A stretch of 64,000 nucleotides of DNA from Anaerolineales bacterium (GTDB lineage: Bacteria > Chloroflexota > Anaerolineae > Anaerolineales > Villigracilaceae), in contig JAEURJ010000014.1 in NCBI GenBank assembly GCA_016789305.1, forward strand, positions 558,001-622,000, given 5' to 3'. The notes under the pieces were generated by a model, which was not told the origin of the DNA, did not search any database, and saw nothing but the letters and a program-made list of their open reading frames with translations. Made by a program: the position numbers and the translations under genes. Within the stretch, counting starts at the first letter, position 1, and the number at the start of each line of letters is the position of its first letter. Positions 46,115 through 54,927 of this stretch are shown in pieces.

Positions 46115-46618
46115 ATGACTGAAGTCCTCACCCCCACTGCAACCGACGACCTGTGTGAAACCAAACGCGCTGTTCTGGATGCGATCATCGCTGCCAATCG
46201 CAACCGCCAGGGTGCGTTGATGGTCATATTGAACGAGACCCAAAAACAGGTCGGCTATGTTTCCAAATCCATGCAAACCTATGTGGCAAAGAAAATGCGC
46301 GTGCCAGTCAGCGCCGTTCACGGCGTGGTGACTTTCTACTCGTTCTTCACGAGCGAAGCACGCGGCAAACATACACTCAAGTTTTGTATGGGAACTGCCT
46401 GTTACGTCGGCGGGATTCCCCAACTCATGGAAAAAGCCAAGCAATTAACGGGAAGCGAGATCGGCAAGACCACCCCGGATGGACAGCTCACCATGGAAGT
46501 CTGCCGTTGTGTCGGCGCATGTTCGCAGGCCCCCGTTGTCACCGTCGATGAAGAAGTCGTCGGCCATATAAAACCGAATAAATTCCCTCAATTGATCAAG
46601 AAGTTGTTGGAAGGATAA
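46115..46618 (+). CDS. NADH-linked hydrogenase diaphorase subunit, NuoE/HndA/HoxE-like
   Basis: 167 residues. Helical N-terminus (KQVGYVSKSMQTYVAKKM, VSAVHGVVTFYSFF) followed by a thioredoxin-like [2Fe-2S] domain with the four expected cysteines: CMGTAC, then CRCVGAC with the functional pair, all retained. It passes electrons between the flavin subunit and the hydrogenase. It is the first gene of the hydrogenase operon. Confidence 0.92.
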   Translation: MTEVLTPTATDDLCETKRAVLDAIIAANRNRQGALMVILNETQKQVGYVSKSMQTYVAKKMRVPVSAVHGVVTFYSFFTSEARGKHTLKFCMGTACYVGGIPQLMEKAKQLTGSEIGKTTPDGQLTMEVCRCVGACSQAPVVTVDEEVVGHIKPNKFPQLIKKLLEG

Positions 46619-46634
46619 TCACAGGAATTTTGGA

Positions 46635-47195
46635 ATGAAAGAAATCGCCTTGCATCTCCTTGACCTGGCTGAAAACAGCGTAAGTGCAGAAGCACACACG
46701 GTCCATGTAAGCGTGGCAGAGGATTTTCGCAAGGATAAATTGACCATCAGTGTGGAAGACGACGGCCTCGGCATGAATGAGGATGCCGTAAAACAATTAG
46801 GCGATCCTTTTTATACCAGCCGCACCACCCGCAAAGTTGGATTGGGAATTCCGTTGCTCAAGGAACAGGCAGAAACCTGCAATGGCAAAATGAATATCAC
46901 ATCAACCCCGGGCATTGGAACCAAAGTGGAAGCGGCCTTTCAACATTCACACATCGACCGTTTACCACTTGGAAACCTGACAACCACATTTCTCACATTG
47001 ACCGTTGCCCACCCCGATATTCACTGGATCTTTACCTACTTCTACAACCCGCCATTTCATGGAAGTGAACGAGTATTTGAATTTGATGATGGCCCAATCA
47101 AAGAAACCCTTGACGGAGTTCCACTCACCCATCCCGATGTGATCACTTACCTTCGTCATTCCCTCGAAGAAGGATTCGCCGAAGCGCGCAAGTAA
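46635..47195 (+). CDS. HATPase-domain protein of the Hnd-type hydrogenase operon
   Basis: 186 residues. The ATP-binding Bergerat fold shows LHLLDLAENSVSA (N-box), VEDDGLGM (G1), KVGLGIPLL (G2) and STPGIGTKVEAAF. No dimerisation or receiver domain, so it is not a typical sensor kinase. Similar genes lie between the NuoE- and HndB-like genes of bifurcating hydrogenases; the role is unknown. Confidence 0.82.
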   Translation: MKEIALHLLDLAENSVSAEAHTVHVSVAEDFRKDKLTISVEDDGLGMNEDAVKQLGDPFYTSRTTRKVGLGIPLLKEQAETCNGKMNITSTPGIGTKVEAAFQHSHIDRLPLGNLTTTFLTLTVAHPDIHWIFTYFYNPPFHGSERVFEFDDGPIKETLDGVPLTHPDVITYLRHSLEEGFAEARK

Positions 47196-47219
47196 GCACA
47201 AAAACAACAGGAGGCACGA

Positions 47220-47588
47220 ATGCCAGCCGTAAAATCATTGGAAGAACTGAAAAAAATTCGCGAAGAAGCTCTCAAGAAACGCGACATCAAAACTCCGTCT
47301 GCTCATGTGCAGATCGTTGTAGGCATGGGCACACCAGGCATTGCCGCAGGTGCCCGCGACACACTTAAGGAATTCCTGACCATGATCGAAGAGAAGAACC
47401 TCACCGATATCGTCGTGCGCCAGACTGGCAACTTCGGCATGGACTCGGTGGAACCCGTCGTACAAGTCATCATCGACGATGCCAAACCAGTCACATACGG
47501 CAAGGTGACTCCCTTTGCCGCGCGTCAAATCATGGAAGAACATGTCATTGGCGGCACAATTGTGCAAGCCAATGTTATCCCTTCATAG
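47220..47588 (+). CDS. HndB-like thioredoxin-fold subunit lacking cluster cysteines
   Basis: 122 residues. The framework VGMGTPGIAAGA, VRQTGNFGMDSVEP and VTYGKVTPFAARQIMEEHV is clearly that of HndB, the small [2Fe-2S] subunit of NADH- or NADP-linked hydrogenases. However Pro39, Asn71 and Asp75 stand where the family's cluster-ligating cysteines are expected, and the protein contains no cysteine at all. It probably serves as a structural subunit without a cluster. Neighbours are the HATPase and the NuoF-like subunit genes. Confidence 0.85.
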   Translation: MPAVKSLEELKKIREEALKKRDIKTPSAHVQIVVGMGTPGIAAGARDTLKEFLTMIEEKNLTDIVVRQTGNFGMDSVEPVVQVIIDDAKPVTYGKVTPFAARQIMEEHVIGGTIVQANVIPS

Positions 47589-47600
47589 CCCAGAGGCCTT

Positions 47601-49388
47601 ATGAAATTTTTCCGTTCGCATGTTTTAGTATCAGTAGACCCACAATGCCTTGAAATGGGCGCGCACCAAATCGTGGACACACTCAACGATGAACTGGTTT
47701 CATCAGGGTTGATCGACGAAATCCAGGTGTTGGAAACTTCCCGTCTCGGGGACCCAACCCGCTTCGGGCCCGACCTGGTTGTGTATCCCGAAAATGTGCA
47801 TTATGCCAACCTGACAGTGGATGACATCCCCTTCCTCGTTGAGGAACACTTCCTCAAAGGTCGTGTGGTCGAGAAGTTCCGCGCCAAGGAAACAGTCGTC
47901 ACTGACGATGAACTCGGCGCGCCCAAGTCCAAAGAAGTCCGCATCGTCTTGCGCAACTGCGGCAAGATCGACCCGCACAACATCGAAGAATACATTGCTG
48001 AAGATGGCTACCAGGCTTTGGCAAATGCATTGACCAGCATGACCCCCGAACAAGTCATTGATGAAATGATGCGCTCCGGGCTGCGCGGACGCGGTGGCGC
48101 AGGTTTCCCCGCTGCTAAAAAATGGCAGCTCTGCCGGCAAGTCCCTGACTTTCCAAAATATTTAACCTGCAACGCCGATGAAGGCGACCCAGGCGCATTC
48201 ATGAATCGCCGCGTACTCGAAAGCGATCCGCATTCCGTGGTCGAAGGCATGATCATCGCTGCATATGCCATCGGCGCCAGCATGGGATATGTCTACTGCC
48301 GCGCAGAATATCCAATCGCAGTGGCCAATCTCAATATCGCCATCGAACAGGCACGTGAGTTTGGCTTCCTTGGCAATAATATCTTCGGCACAGACTTCTC
48401 CTTCGATTTGGAAGTCCGCATGGGAGCAGGAGCATTCGTCTGCGGGGAAGAGACCGCGCTCATTGCATCCATCGAAGGCAAACGTGGCGAACCTCGTCCA
48501 CGCCCACCCTTCCCTGCCGTCAAAGGCGTTTGGGGCAAACCAACCAATAACAATAATGTCGAAACCTATGCCGTGACCCCGCAAATTCTGTTGAAAGGCG
48601 CGGACTGGTATTCATCAATGGGTACCGAGAAAAGCAAGGGCACCAAGACCTTTGCCATCGCCGGTGACGTGGTCAATACCGGTCTCATTGAAGTTCCGTT
48701 CGGCCTCAGCCTGCGCGAGGTGATCTTCGATGTGGGCGGCGGAATCAAGGACAACAAGAAATTCAAGGCGATTCAAACGGGTGGTCCCATGGGCGGTTGT
48801 CTGGTTGAAGAACACCTTGACCTGCCGCTTGATTATGAAGCCTTGACCGCAGCCGGCTCGATGATGGGCTCCGGCGGCCTGATCATCATGGACGACGAGA
48901 CCTGTATGGTGGACATTGCCCGCTTCTTCATGGAATTTACACAGGAAGAATCCTGCGGAAAATGCACTCCCTGCCGCGTCGGCACCCGCCGCATTCTCGA
49001 CATCCTCGAAAAAATTTGCGATGGCAAAGGTACGCTGGAAGATATTGACCGCCTTGAAATACTATGCCATGAAGTCGCCAGAAATTCATTGTGCGGCCTT
49101 GGACAAGGCGCACCCAACCCTGTGATCAGCACACTCAAGCATTTCCGCGAAGAATACATTGCCCATGTCGTGGACAAGAAGTGTCCCGCAAAGGTCTGCC
49201 GCTCGCTGATTCGTTTTGAAATTACATCGCCGGCCTGCACAGGTTGTATGGTTTGCGCACGCAACTGTCCTGTGGAAGCCATCACCGGCGAACGACGTCA
49301 ACTTCACATCATCGATACAAAGACCTGTATCCGCTGCGGTATTTGTGCACAGGTTTGTAACTTCAACGCAGTCGAAGTCTTATCCTAG
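47601..49388 (+). CDS. Diaphorase flavin subunit, NuoF/HndC-like
   Basis: 595 residues. N-terminal thioredoxin-like domain (about 1-105) retains one cysteine, Cys16, where the family has a cluster set: the second motif reads LETSRLGDPTRFGP. Then the NuoF core: GLRGRGGAGFPAAKKW (FMN), ADEGDPGAFMNRR (NADH), ESCGKCTPCR (about residue 450, the N3 [4Fe-4S] site). A C-terminal tail of two ferredoxin motifs, CTGCMVCARNC and CIRCGICAQVC (residues 543-590), is typical of bifurcating HndC/HydB proteins. It oxidises or reduces NAD(P)(H). Confidence 0.93.
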   Translation: MKFFRSHVLVSVDPQCLEMGAHQIVDTLNDELVSSGLIDEIQVLETSRLGDPTRFGPDLVVYPENVHYANLTVDDIPFLVEEHFLKGRVVEKFRAKETVVTDDELGAPKSKEVRIVLRNCGKIDPHNIEEYIAEDGYQALANALTSMTPEQVIDEMMRSGLRGRGGAGFPAAKKWQLCRQVPDFPKYLTCNADEGDPGAFMNRRVLESDPHSVVEGMIIAAYAIGASMGYVYCRAEYPIAVANLNIAIEQAREFGFLGNNIFGTDFSFDLEVRMGAGAFVCGEETALIASIEGKRGEPRPRPPFPAVKGVWGKPTNNNNVETYAVTPQILLKGADWYSSMGTEKSKGTKTFAIAGDVVNTGLIEVPFGLSLREVIFDVGGGIKDNKKFKAIQTGGPMGGCLVEEHLDLPLDYEALTAAGSMMGSGGLIIMDDETCMVDIARFFMEFTQEESCGKCTPCRVGTRRILDILEKICDGKGTLEDIDRLEILCHEVARNSLCGLGQGAPNPVISTLKHFREEYIAHVVDKKCPAKVCRSLIRFEITSPACTGCMVCARNCPVEAITGERRQLHIIDTKTCIRCGICAQVCNFNAVEVLS

Positions 49389-49395
49389 AGGTACC

Positions 49396-51372
49396 ATGAT
49401 CAACTTAACCATCAACGGTAAAACCATCGAAGTCGAAGACGGCACCACGGTCTTGAACGCCGCACGCCAGAACGACATCAAAATCCCAACCCTGTGCGAT
49501 CATCCCAATCTCACACCGTACGGCGGCTGCCGCTTGTGCATGGTGGAAGTCAAAGGGATGCGAGTGCCAATTGCAGCGTGCACATTACCTGCATCCAACG
49601 GCATGGTCATCGAGACTGAAACCCCCGCGCTCAAAACATCGCGCAACGTCATCCTCTCGCTGCTCTTTAGCGAACGCAATCACTTCTGCCCGTTCTGTCA
49701 GGTCAGCGGCGGAGATTGTGAACTGCAAAACGCAGCCTACGATGAACACATGACGCACTGGCCCATACAGCCGCAATGGACCAACTTCCCTGTCGATACC
49801 AGTCACCCGTTCTTCATCCTTGATAACAATCGCTGCATTCTATGCCGCCGCTGTATTCGCGCGTGCGCTGAGATGTCTGGAAATTTCACACTAAACGTCG
49901 AGGAACGCGGATCAGCCACCATCGTCGTTGCCGATACGAATGTTCCTCTCGGTCAAAGTTCGTGCATCTCCTGCGGTTCCTGTGTGCAGGTCTGCCCGAC
50001 TGGAGCACTCATTGACCGCCAAAGCGCGTATCTTGGTCACGATAAAAACTTAACCACCACCCGCTCTATTTGCCGTGGCTGCTCGCTCGGCTGCGGAATT
50101 CAAATCCACACCCGCGACAATCGCATCGTAAAAATCACGGGTGATTATGAAGCCGCCAACGCCGGGACATTATGCAAATACGGACGATTCTTCCCCGTTG
50201 AACAGAAGCAAGCACGCATCACTTCGCCCATGAAGCGGGTCGGCAAACAATTAGTCGCCACCACCTGGGAAGATGCTCTCGCCACCCTCACGACAAACAT
50301 CAAGCCGCTTAAAGGCAAAGTCGCTGCACTGGCATCCACTCGTTTATCCGTGGAAGCACTATCCACTTTCAAATCGCTGTTCAAAGAAGGCCTCGGCAGC
50401 GACATGGTCACTTCAGTAGAAGAAGGTCGGCCAACAGCTTTACAAGCAACCTATGTTGATAAGAACGGCTCCCCCATCGAAGGCAAACTCGACACGTTAC
50501 GCACCGCCGATTGCGTCCTGCTCGTCGGCGTTGATCTGGCCAACACACATGAAGTTGCTGGCTTCTACATCAAACGCAATATTCCAAAAGGCACGCGTCT
50601 CATCGTCATCGACCCGAACGAAAACGGCATGGACGATCAAGCGAATATCAACCTCAAGCCAAAAGCTGGAACCGATGAAGCAGTTTTCAATGCCATCGAA
50701 GCTTCGGTCATCAAGGAAGGTCTCGCTCGAACCGGCGCAAAGAAGGGAAAATCGACCCTCGCAGCCGCACTCAAAGTCTGCGGTCTCGCTGAAGAGGACG
50801 TGAAAGACACAGCTCGCATGTTGGCCGAGTCTGTTGCACCCGTCATTGTGTTCGGAAAAGGCATCAGCATGTCCGGCGATAGCGCCGTGATGGATGCGAT
50901 GGTACGTGTCGCAAATGTTATCGGTGCGAGCGACTCCGAGCGCAAAGGCCTGTTTTCGGTCAAGGGGGAAGCGAACAGTTTGGCCGCATCCCTGCTTGGG
51001 CTGGAGGATGTCTTCGAAGTGAAGAATCACAAGGCGGCCTACATCGCCATGGGCGACGATTACGTCACAAAACGTCTGATCGCCAAACTGGAGAAGATCC
51101 CATATCTCATCGTGCAGGCCAGTTATGAATCAGAATTAACAGAACGTGCTGACCTGGTCCTGCCCGTTGATATTTGGGCGGAAGAAACAGGCCACAGCTT
51201 AAACCTCGATGGACATCTGCAACTGGCCTACGCCGCATTGACCGCGCCCGAGGGCGTCCACTCAAACCTGAATGTACTGAATGAAGTCGCGCGCGCCTTG
51301 GGGGTGACCGTGAACGATGATTGGCATGCTGCACTGACCAAACGCACCAGTGTTGTTGAATTGGATTTATAA
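49396..51372 (+). CDS. NuoG-like iron-sulfur subunit with a molybdopterin-oxidoreductase-type domain
   Basis: 658 residues. Residues 1-80 are a [2Fe-2S] domain (DHPNLTPYGGCRLCMVEV), followed by the His-Cys3 site (NHFCPFCQVSGGDC), two ferredoxin clusters (CILCRRCIRAC, CISCGSCVQVC) and a Mo4Fe4S-type motif CRGCSLGC with a fourth Cys near residue 255. The rest resembles the molybdopterin-binding domain of NuoG/FdhA, without an obvious metal-ligand Cys or Sec, so it is probably cofactor-free. It replaces the shorter HoxU. ATG at 49396 has AGAGG upstream; the longer frame from 49216 is a shadow of the NuoF gene. Confidence 0.9.
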   Translation: MINLTINGKTIEVEDGTTVLNAARQNDIKIPTLCDHPNLTPYGGCRLCMVEVKGMRVPIAACTLPASNGMVIETETPALKTSRNVILSLLFSERNHFCPFCQVSGGDCELQNAAYDEHMTHWPIQPQWTNFPVDTSHPFFILDNNRCILCRRCIRACAEMSGNFTLNVEERGSATIVVADTNVPLGQSSCISCGSCVQVCPTGALIDRQSAYLGHDKNLTTTRSICRGCSLGCGIQIHTRDNRIVKITGDYEAANAGTLCKYGRFFPVEQKQARITSPMKRVGKQLVATTWEDALATLTTNIKPLKGKVAALASTRLSVEALSTFKSLFKEGLGSDMVTSVEEGRPTALQATYVDKNGSPIEGKLDTLRTADCVLLVGVDLANTHEVAGFYIKRNIPKGTRLIVIDPNENGMDDQANINLKPKAGTDEAVFNAIEASVIKEGLARTGAKKGKSTLAAALKVCGLAEEDVKDTARMLAESVAPVIVFGKGISMSGDSAVMDAMVRVANVIGASDSERKGLFSVKGEANSLAASLLGLEDVFEVKNHKAAYIAMGDDYVTKRLIAKLEKIPYLIVQASYESELTERADLVLPVDIWAEETGHSLNLDGHLQLAYAALTAPEGVHSNLNVLNEVARALGVTVNDDWHAALTKRTSVVELDL

Positions 51373-51383
51373 GAGGAGCCAAA

Positions 51384-51926
51384 ATGACAAAACCAAAGAT
51401 CTCATCAGACTGGATGGCTGGCTGCTCGGGTTGCCATATGTCCCTGCTCGATATCGACGAACGTTTATTGGAAATCGCCGAACTGGCCGACATCCGCGCC
51501 ACACCGATTACCGACTTAAAGGAACCCGATGAAAGCGGCGTGGATGTCGGCATTCTTGAAGGCGGAGTGAACAACTCATCGAATGAAGAAGTTGCCCATC
51601 GCATGCGTTCTCGCTGCAAGATTTTAGTTGCCTTTGGTGATTGCGCCGTATTCGGCGGCGTGCCTGCCTTACGCAATATGTGTGGAACACAAGAAGCATT
51701 GCAACGCGCCTATGTAGACATCGAAAGCAATGAAGCGAACAGCAAAATTCCCAGCGACCCCGAACTTGCCACGATGAGCAACGTCCGCGCTTTGCATGAA
51801 GTCGTAAAAGTTGACTTGCACGTCCCCGGCTGCCCACCAGACCCCGATGTGATTTATTACGTATTGAAAGAACTCGCTGAAGGCCGCATGCCCGACATGA
51901 AAGACGAAAATCTGCACTGGCATTAG
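51384..51926 (+). CDS. hoxY: [NiFe] hydrogenase small subunit, HoxY-like
   Basis: 180 residues. WMAGCSGCHMSLLD (Cys14, Cys17), AFGDCAVFGG and HVPGCPPDPD supply the four cysteines of the proximal [4Fe-4S] cluster. No signal peptide or extra ferredoxin clusters, as in cytoplasmic group 3d enzymes. It transfers electrons between the NiFe site and the diaphorase, and the hoxH gene follows after eight bases. Confidence 0.93.
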   Translation: MTKPKISSDWMAGCSGCHMSLLDIDERLLEIAELADIRATPITDLKEPDESGVDVGILEGGVNNSSNEEVAHRMRSRCKILVAFGDCAVFGGVPALRNMCGTQEALQRAYVDIESNEANSKIPSDPELATMSNVRALHEVVKVDLHVPGCPPDPDVIYYVLKELAEGRMPDMKDENLHWH

Positions 51927-51934
51927 GAGTAGAC

Positions 51935-53359
51935 ATGACACAGAAAATTACCATCGAACCCGTTACCCGTATTGAAGGACACGCCAAGGTCACCATCCAC
52001 ATGAAGGATGACGGCTCTGTCGAACATGCTTATTTACACATCAACGAATTCCGCGGATTTGAAAAATTCTGCGAAGGCCGTCCGTATTTCGAAATGCCGA
52101 TGATCACACCGCGCATCTGCGGGATTTGTCCCGTCAGCCATCACCTCGCTGCCGCCAAGGCCGCCGATGCATTGCAAGGAAGTCCCGCACCGCGAACTGC
52201 AAGTTTGCTCCGCGAACTCATGCACATGGGACAGGTCATTCAAAGCAATGGCATGCACTTCTTCGAACTCTCTGGCCCTGACTTGCTGCTTGGCTTTGAT
52301 GCAGATCCAGCCGTTCGCAATGTGATCGGGCTCGCTCACACCGCGCCGGAAATTGCATTGAAAGCCGTTGGCCTGCGCCGCTTCGGACAGGAAATCATCC
52401 GCACATTGGGCGGACGCCGCATTCATCCAAACTTTGCAGTAGCAGGCGGTGTCAACAAGGCGCTGCAAGCGGACGAACGCGAAAAAATCCTTGCCGGCAT
52501 CGATGCAAATCTCGAAACCGCAAAAATGGGCGTGAGCATCATGAAGGATTGGGCGCAGCGCAACATGGAGGATATCAACAAGTTTGCCGTGTTGAAGAGC
52601 GGCTACATGAGCATCGTCAACCCCGATAACAGCCTCAACTTATATGATGGGGATATTCGATTGGTCGACAATCAAGGCAAACAACTTGAAAAATTCCCGG
52701 GAAGCAATTACCTGGATGTGATTTCCGAACACGTTGAAAACTGGTCGTATCTCAAATTCCCCTATTACAAAAAGATGAGCTTCCCCGAAGGCGTCTATCG
52801 CGTCGGTCCGCTGGGACGCATGAATGCCGCGGACAGCATCAGCACACCCGTTGCAGGCGCGGAACACAAACTCTTCAAAGCGCTCAGCGGCGGCAAGCCC
52901 GTGGAACAGACTCTCTACTTCCACTATGCCCGCATGATCGAAGTGATCTTCTGCATCGAACGGGTGCGTGAACTGCTCGACGATCCCGACATTCTCGGCA
53001 CCGATATTCTTAACACCAAAAAGGATTACAAAGGCGAGGGCATCGGCATTCTCGAAGCGCCGCGCGGCACATTGATCCATCACTACAAAGCCGACGATAC
53101 AGGCAAACTCACTTCAGTAAATTTGATCGTCGCTACCGGCCACAACAATTGGGCAATGACCGAGGCAGTAGACAGTGTTGCCAAGACCTACATCGTTGGC
53201 GGTGAAGTCAGAGAAGGCATGCTCAATCGCGTCGAAGCAGCCGTCCGCGCGCATGATCCGTGCTTGTCCTGTTCCACACATGCCGTCGGCCAGATGCCCA
53301 TTCAAATCGAAGTCCTTAATTCAGGCGGCGAAGTTACGCAAACCATTTCACGAGATTAA
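51935..53359 (+). CDS. hoxH: [NiFe] hydrogenase large subunit, HoxH-like (group 3)
   Basis: 474 residues. The L1 motif [11 protein letters not shown] (Cys62, Cys65) and L2 motif DPCLSCSTH (Cys443, Cys446) hold all four NiFe ligands; [12 protein letters not shown] opens the protein. The L2 histidine is followed by a 25-residue tail that the HoxW protease must remove after nickel insertion. It catalyses reversible H2 oxidation coupled to NAD(H). A REP pair separates it from hoxW. Confidence 0.95.
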   Translation: MTQKITIEPVTRIEGHAKVTIHMKDDGSVEHAYLHINEFRGFEKFCEGRPYFEMPMITPRICGICPVSHHLAAAKAADALQGSPAPRTASLLRELMHMGQVIQSNGMHFFELSGPDLLLGFDADPAVRNVIGLAHTAPEIALKAVGLRRFGQEIIRTLGGRRIHPNFAVAGGVNKALQADEREKILAGIDANLETAKMGVSIMKDWAQRNMEDINKFAVLKSGYMSIVNPDNSLNLYDGDIRLVDNQGKQLEKFPGSNYLDVISEHVENWSYLKFPYYKKMSFPEGVYRVGPLGRMNAADSISTPVAGAEHKLFKALSGGKPVEQTLYFHYARMIEVIFCIERVRELLDDPDILGTDILNTKKDYKGEGIGILEAPRGTLIHHYKADDTGKLTSVNLIVATGHNNWAMTEAVDSVAKTYIVGGEVREGMLNRVEAAVRAHDPCLSCSTHAVGQMPIQIEVLNSGGEVTQTISRD

Positions 53360-53360
53360 C

Positions 53361-53413
53361 GGACTGCGGAAGTTCTACTTCCGCATAATCCAGAAGTAGA
53401 ACTTCTGGATTCC
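53361..53413. repeat. REP-pair (BIME-like) between hoxH and hoxW
   Basis: Two facing palindromes: TGCGGAAGT/ACTTCCGCA around TCT (53365-53385) with head GGAC on its left, and CCAGAAGT/ACTTCTGG around AGA (53390-53408) followed by ATTCC. The stems differ in sequence but keep pairing, showing a conserved structure. Confidence 0.85.
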
Positions 53414-53425
53414 GAAAGGTGAAAC

Positions 53426-53923
53426 ATGAAAACACTTTTTATCGGATACGGAAACCCAGATCGGCAGGACGATGGAGTCGCTTGGCATGTGCTTTCGGGA
53501 ATCGCGAATCAACTGGGATTGGAAACTTCCCCTGCGTGGGAAGACCCGCTTCCTTCCTCACCCGAGATTGATTTCTCTTTCAACTTGCAGTTGACTCCCG
53601 AAATGGCGGAGGAAGTTTGCAGCTACGACCGCGTTTGCTTTGTCGACGCACATACGGGTAAAATACCTGAAAACGTGCAGATGGTTCATATTTCCCCCGA
53701 ATACCAAACTTCACCATTCACCCACCATCTCACCGCCGAGATGTTATTGTCCATGTGCGAATCTCTTTACGGAAAAATACCAGATTCTATTTTGATCTCG
53801 GTACGCGGATATCAGTTCGGCTTCGAAGTTGAACTTTCTTCATTCACATCCTCACTGGTCAACGAGGCCGTGGAACGTGCCGTTGGCTGGTTAAAAAAGG
53901 AAAACAAACTCGTTCATGCATGA
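53426..53923 (+). CDS. hoxW: Hydrogenase maturation protease, HoxW/HycI type
   Basis: 165 residues. FIGYGNPDRQDDGVAWHVL carries the nickel-contacting Asp of the family near the N-terminus, VCFVDAHTG the second acidic residue and SPFTHHLTAEMLL the histidine. It trims the HoxH C-terminus after metal insertion. It overlaps the hypA start by 8 nt. Confidence 0.88.
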   Translation: MKTLFIGYGNPDRQDDGVAWHVLSGIANQLGLETSPAWEDPLPSSPEIDFSFNLQLTPEMAEEVCSYDRVCFVDAHTGKIPENVQMVHISPEYQTSPFTHHLTAEMLLSMCESLYGKIPDSILISVRGYQFGFEVELSSFTSSLVNEAVERAVGWLKKENKLVHA

Positions 53924-54257
53924 ACTCGCAGTCACCCAATCCATCCTGAAGATTGCCATCGATCACGCAGAGCAGGCGAACGCAAAACAAATCACGGACC
54001 TGCACATCGTCATGGGCGAACTCTCCAGCATGGTGGACGACTCGATCCAATTCTATTGGGAGATCATCGCAAAAGACACGATCGCACAAAAAGCGCAGCT
54101 GCACTTTCGACGAGTCCCTGCTGAACTGCAATGCGTAATCTGCTCGGAAAAATACCACCCAACGAACGAAGAACTGATCTGCCCGAAATGCGGAAACGCG
54201 GGCGCAAAAATACTTAGCGGTGAAGAATTCTTTTTGGAAACAATTGACGTTGAATAA
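53916..54257 (+). CDS. hypA: Hydrogenase nickel chaperone HypA
   Basis: 113 residues. MHELAVTQSIL begins with the nickel-binding Met-His; two CxxC pairs (CVIC, CPKC) form the structural zinc site. It delivers nickel with HypB. Translationally coupled to hoxW. Confidence 0.94.
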   Translation: MHELAVTQSILKIAIDHAEQANAKQITDLHIVMGELSSMVDDSIQFYWEIIAKDTIAQKAQLHFRRVPAELQCVICSEKYHPTNEELICPKCGNAGAKILSGEEFFLETIDVE

Positions 54258-54269
54258 TTAGAGGTAGCC

Positions 54270-54926
54270 ATGACACAACGAATCCCAGTCGTAGAAAATA
54301 TTCTCAACGCGAATGACCATCTCGCGCAGGAAAATCATACACGCCTTGAAAGCGCCGGCGTGTTCTCAATCAATTTAATGGCCTCGCCCGGCGCGGGCAA
54401 GACTTCGCTCATCGAGCAAACACTCCCACGATTAAAAGATAAACTTCGCATCGCCGCCATCGATGGTGATATCGCCACATCTCTTGACTCAGACCGTGCC
54501 GCAGCAGCAGGCGCGCTCTCTTCCATACAAATTAATACAGGCGGCAACTGTCATCTCGATGCAGTCATGTTGCGTGGCGCACTCGACCAGCTTCAACTTA
54601 ATCAATATGATTTGCTTCTTGTGGAAAATGTCGGCAACCTCGTTTGCCCCGCAGAGTTCAAACTCGGCACACATAAATCTGTGCTGATCGCATCCATTCC
54701 CGAAGGCGATGACAAGCCCTATAAATATCCCGGCATGTATCGCGGAGTCGATGCGCTCATCATCAATAAGATCGACCTGCTGCCCTACGTTTCCTTCCGC
54801 ATGGATTTCTTCCAACGCGGCGTGGAATCGCTCAACCCCGGCGTCATCACTTTCCCACTCTCCTGCCGCACCGGCGAAGGCATGGACGCATGGATCAACT
54901 GGCTCTTACAAAACTCGACAAAATAA
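54270..54926 (+). CDS. hypB: Hydrogenase nickel-insertion GTPase HypB
   Basis: 218 residues. P-loop ASPGAGKTS (residues 30-38), DGDIATSLD, GNCHLDA with the Cys-His metal pair, VENVGNLVCPAEF and NKIDLLPY. There is no N-terminal poly-histidine or CxxCGC nickel-storage site, the minimal form. It hydrolyses GTP during nickel delivery to HoxH. Confidence 0.94.
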   Translation: MTQRIPVVENILNANDHLAQENHTRLESAGVFSINLMASPGAGKTSLIEQTLPRLKDKLRIAAIDGDIATSLDSDRAAAAGALSSIQINTGGNCHLDAVMLRGALDQLQLNQYDLLLVENVGNLVCPAEFKLGTHKSVLIASIPEGDDKPYKYPGMYRGVDALIINKIDLLPYVSFRMDFFQRGVESLNPGVITFPLSCRTGEGMDAWINWLLQNSTK

Positions 54927-54927
54927 C

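Noticed and set aside
49216..49395. 60-codon upstream extension of the NuoG-like gene
   Set aside because: It overlaps the ferredoxin-encoding end of the NuoF-like gene in another frame; the ATG at 49396 has a ribosome binding site and the expected [2Fe-2S] domain start.
54709..54927. Upstream extension of hypF
   Set aside because: It is a shadow of hypB; HypF begins at the acylphosphatase domain encoded from 54928.
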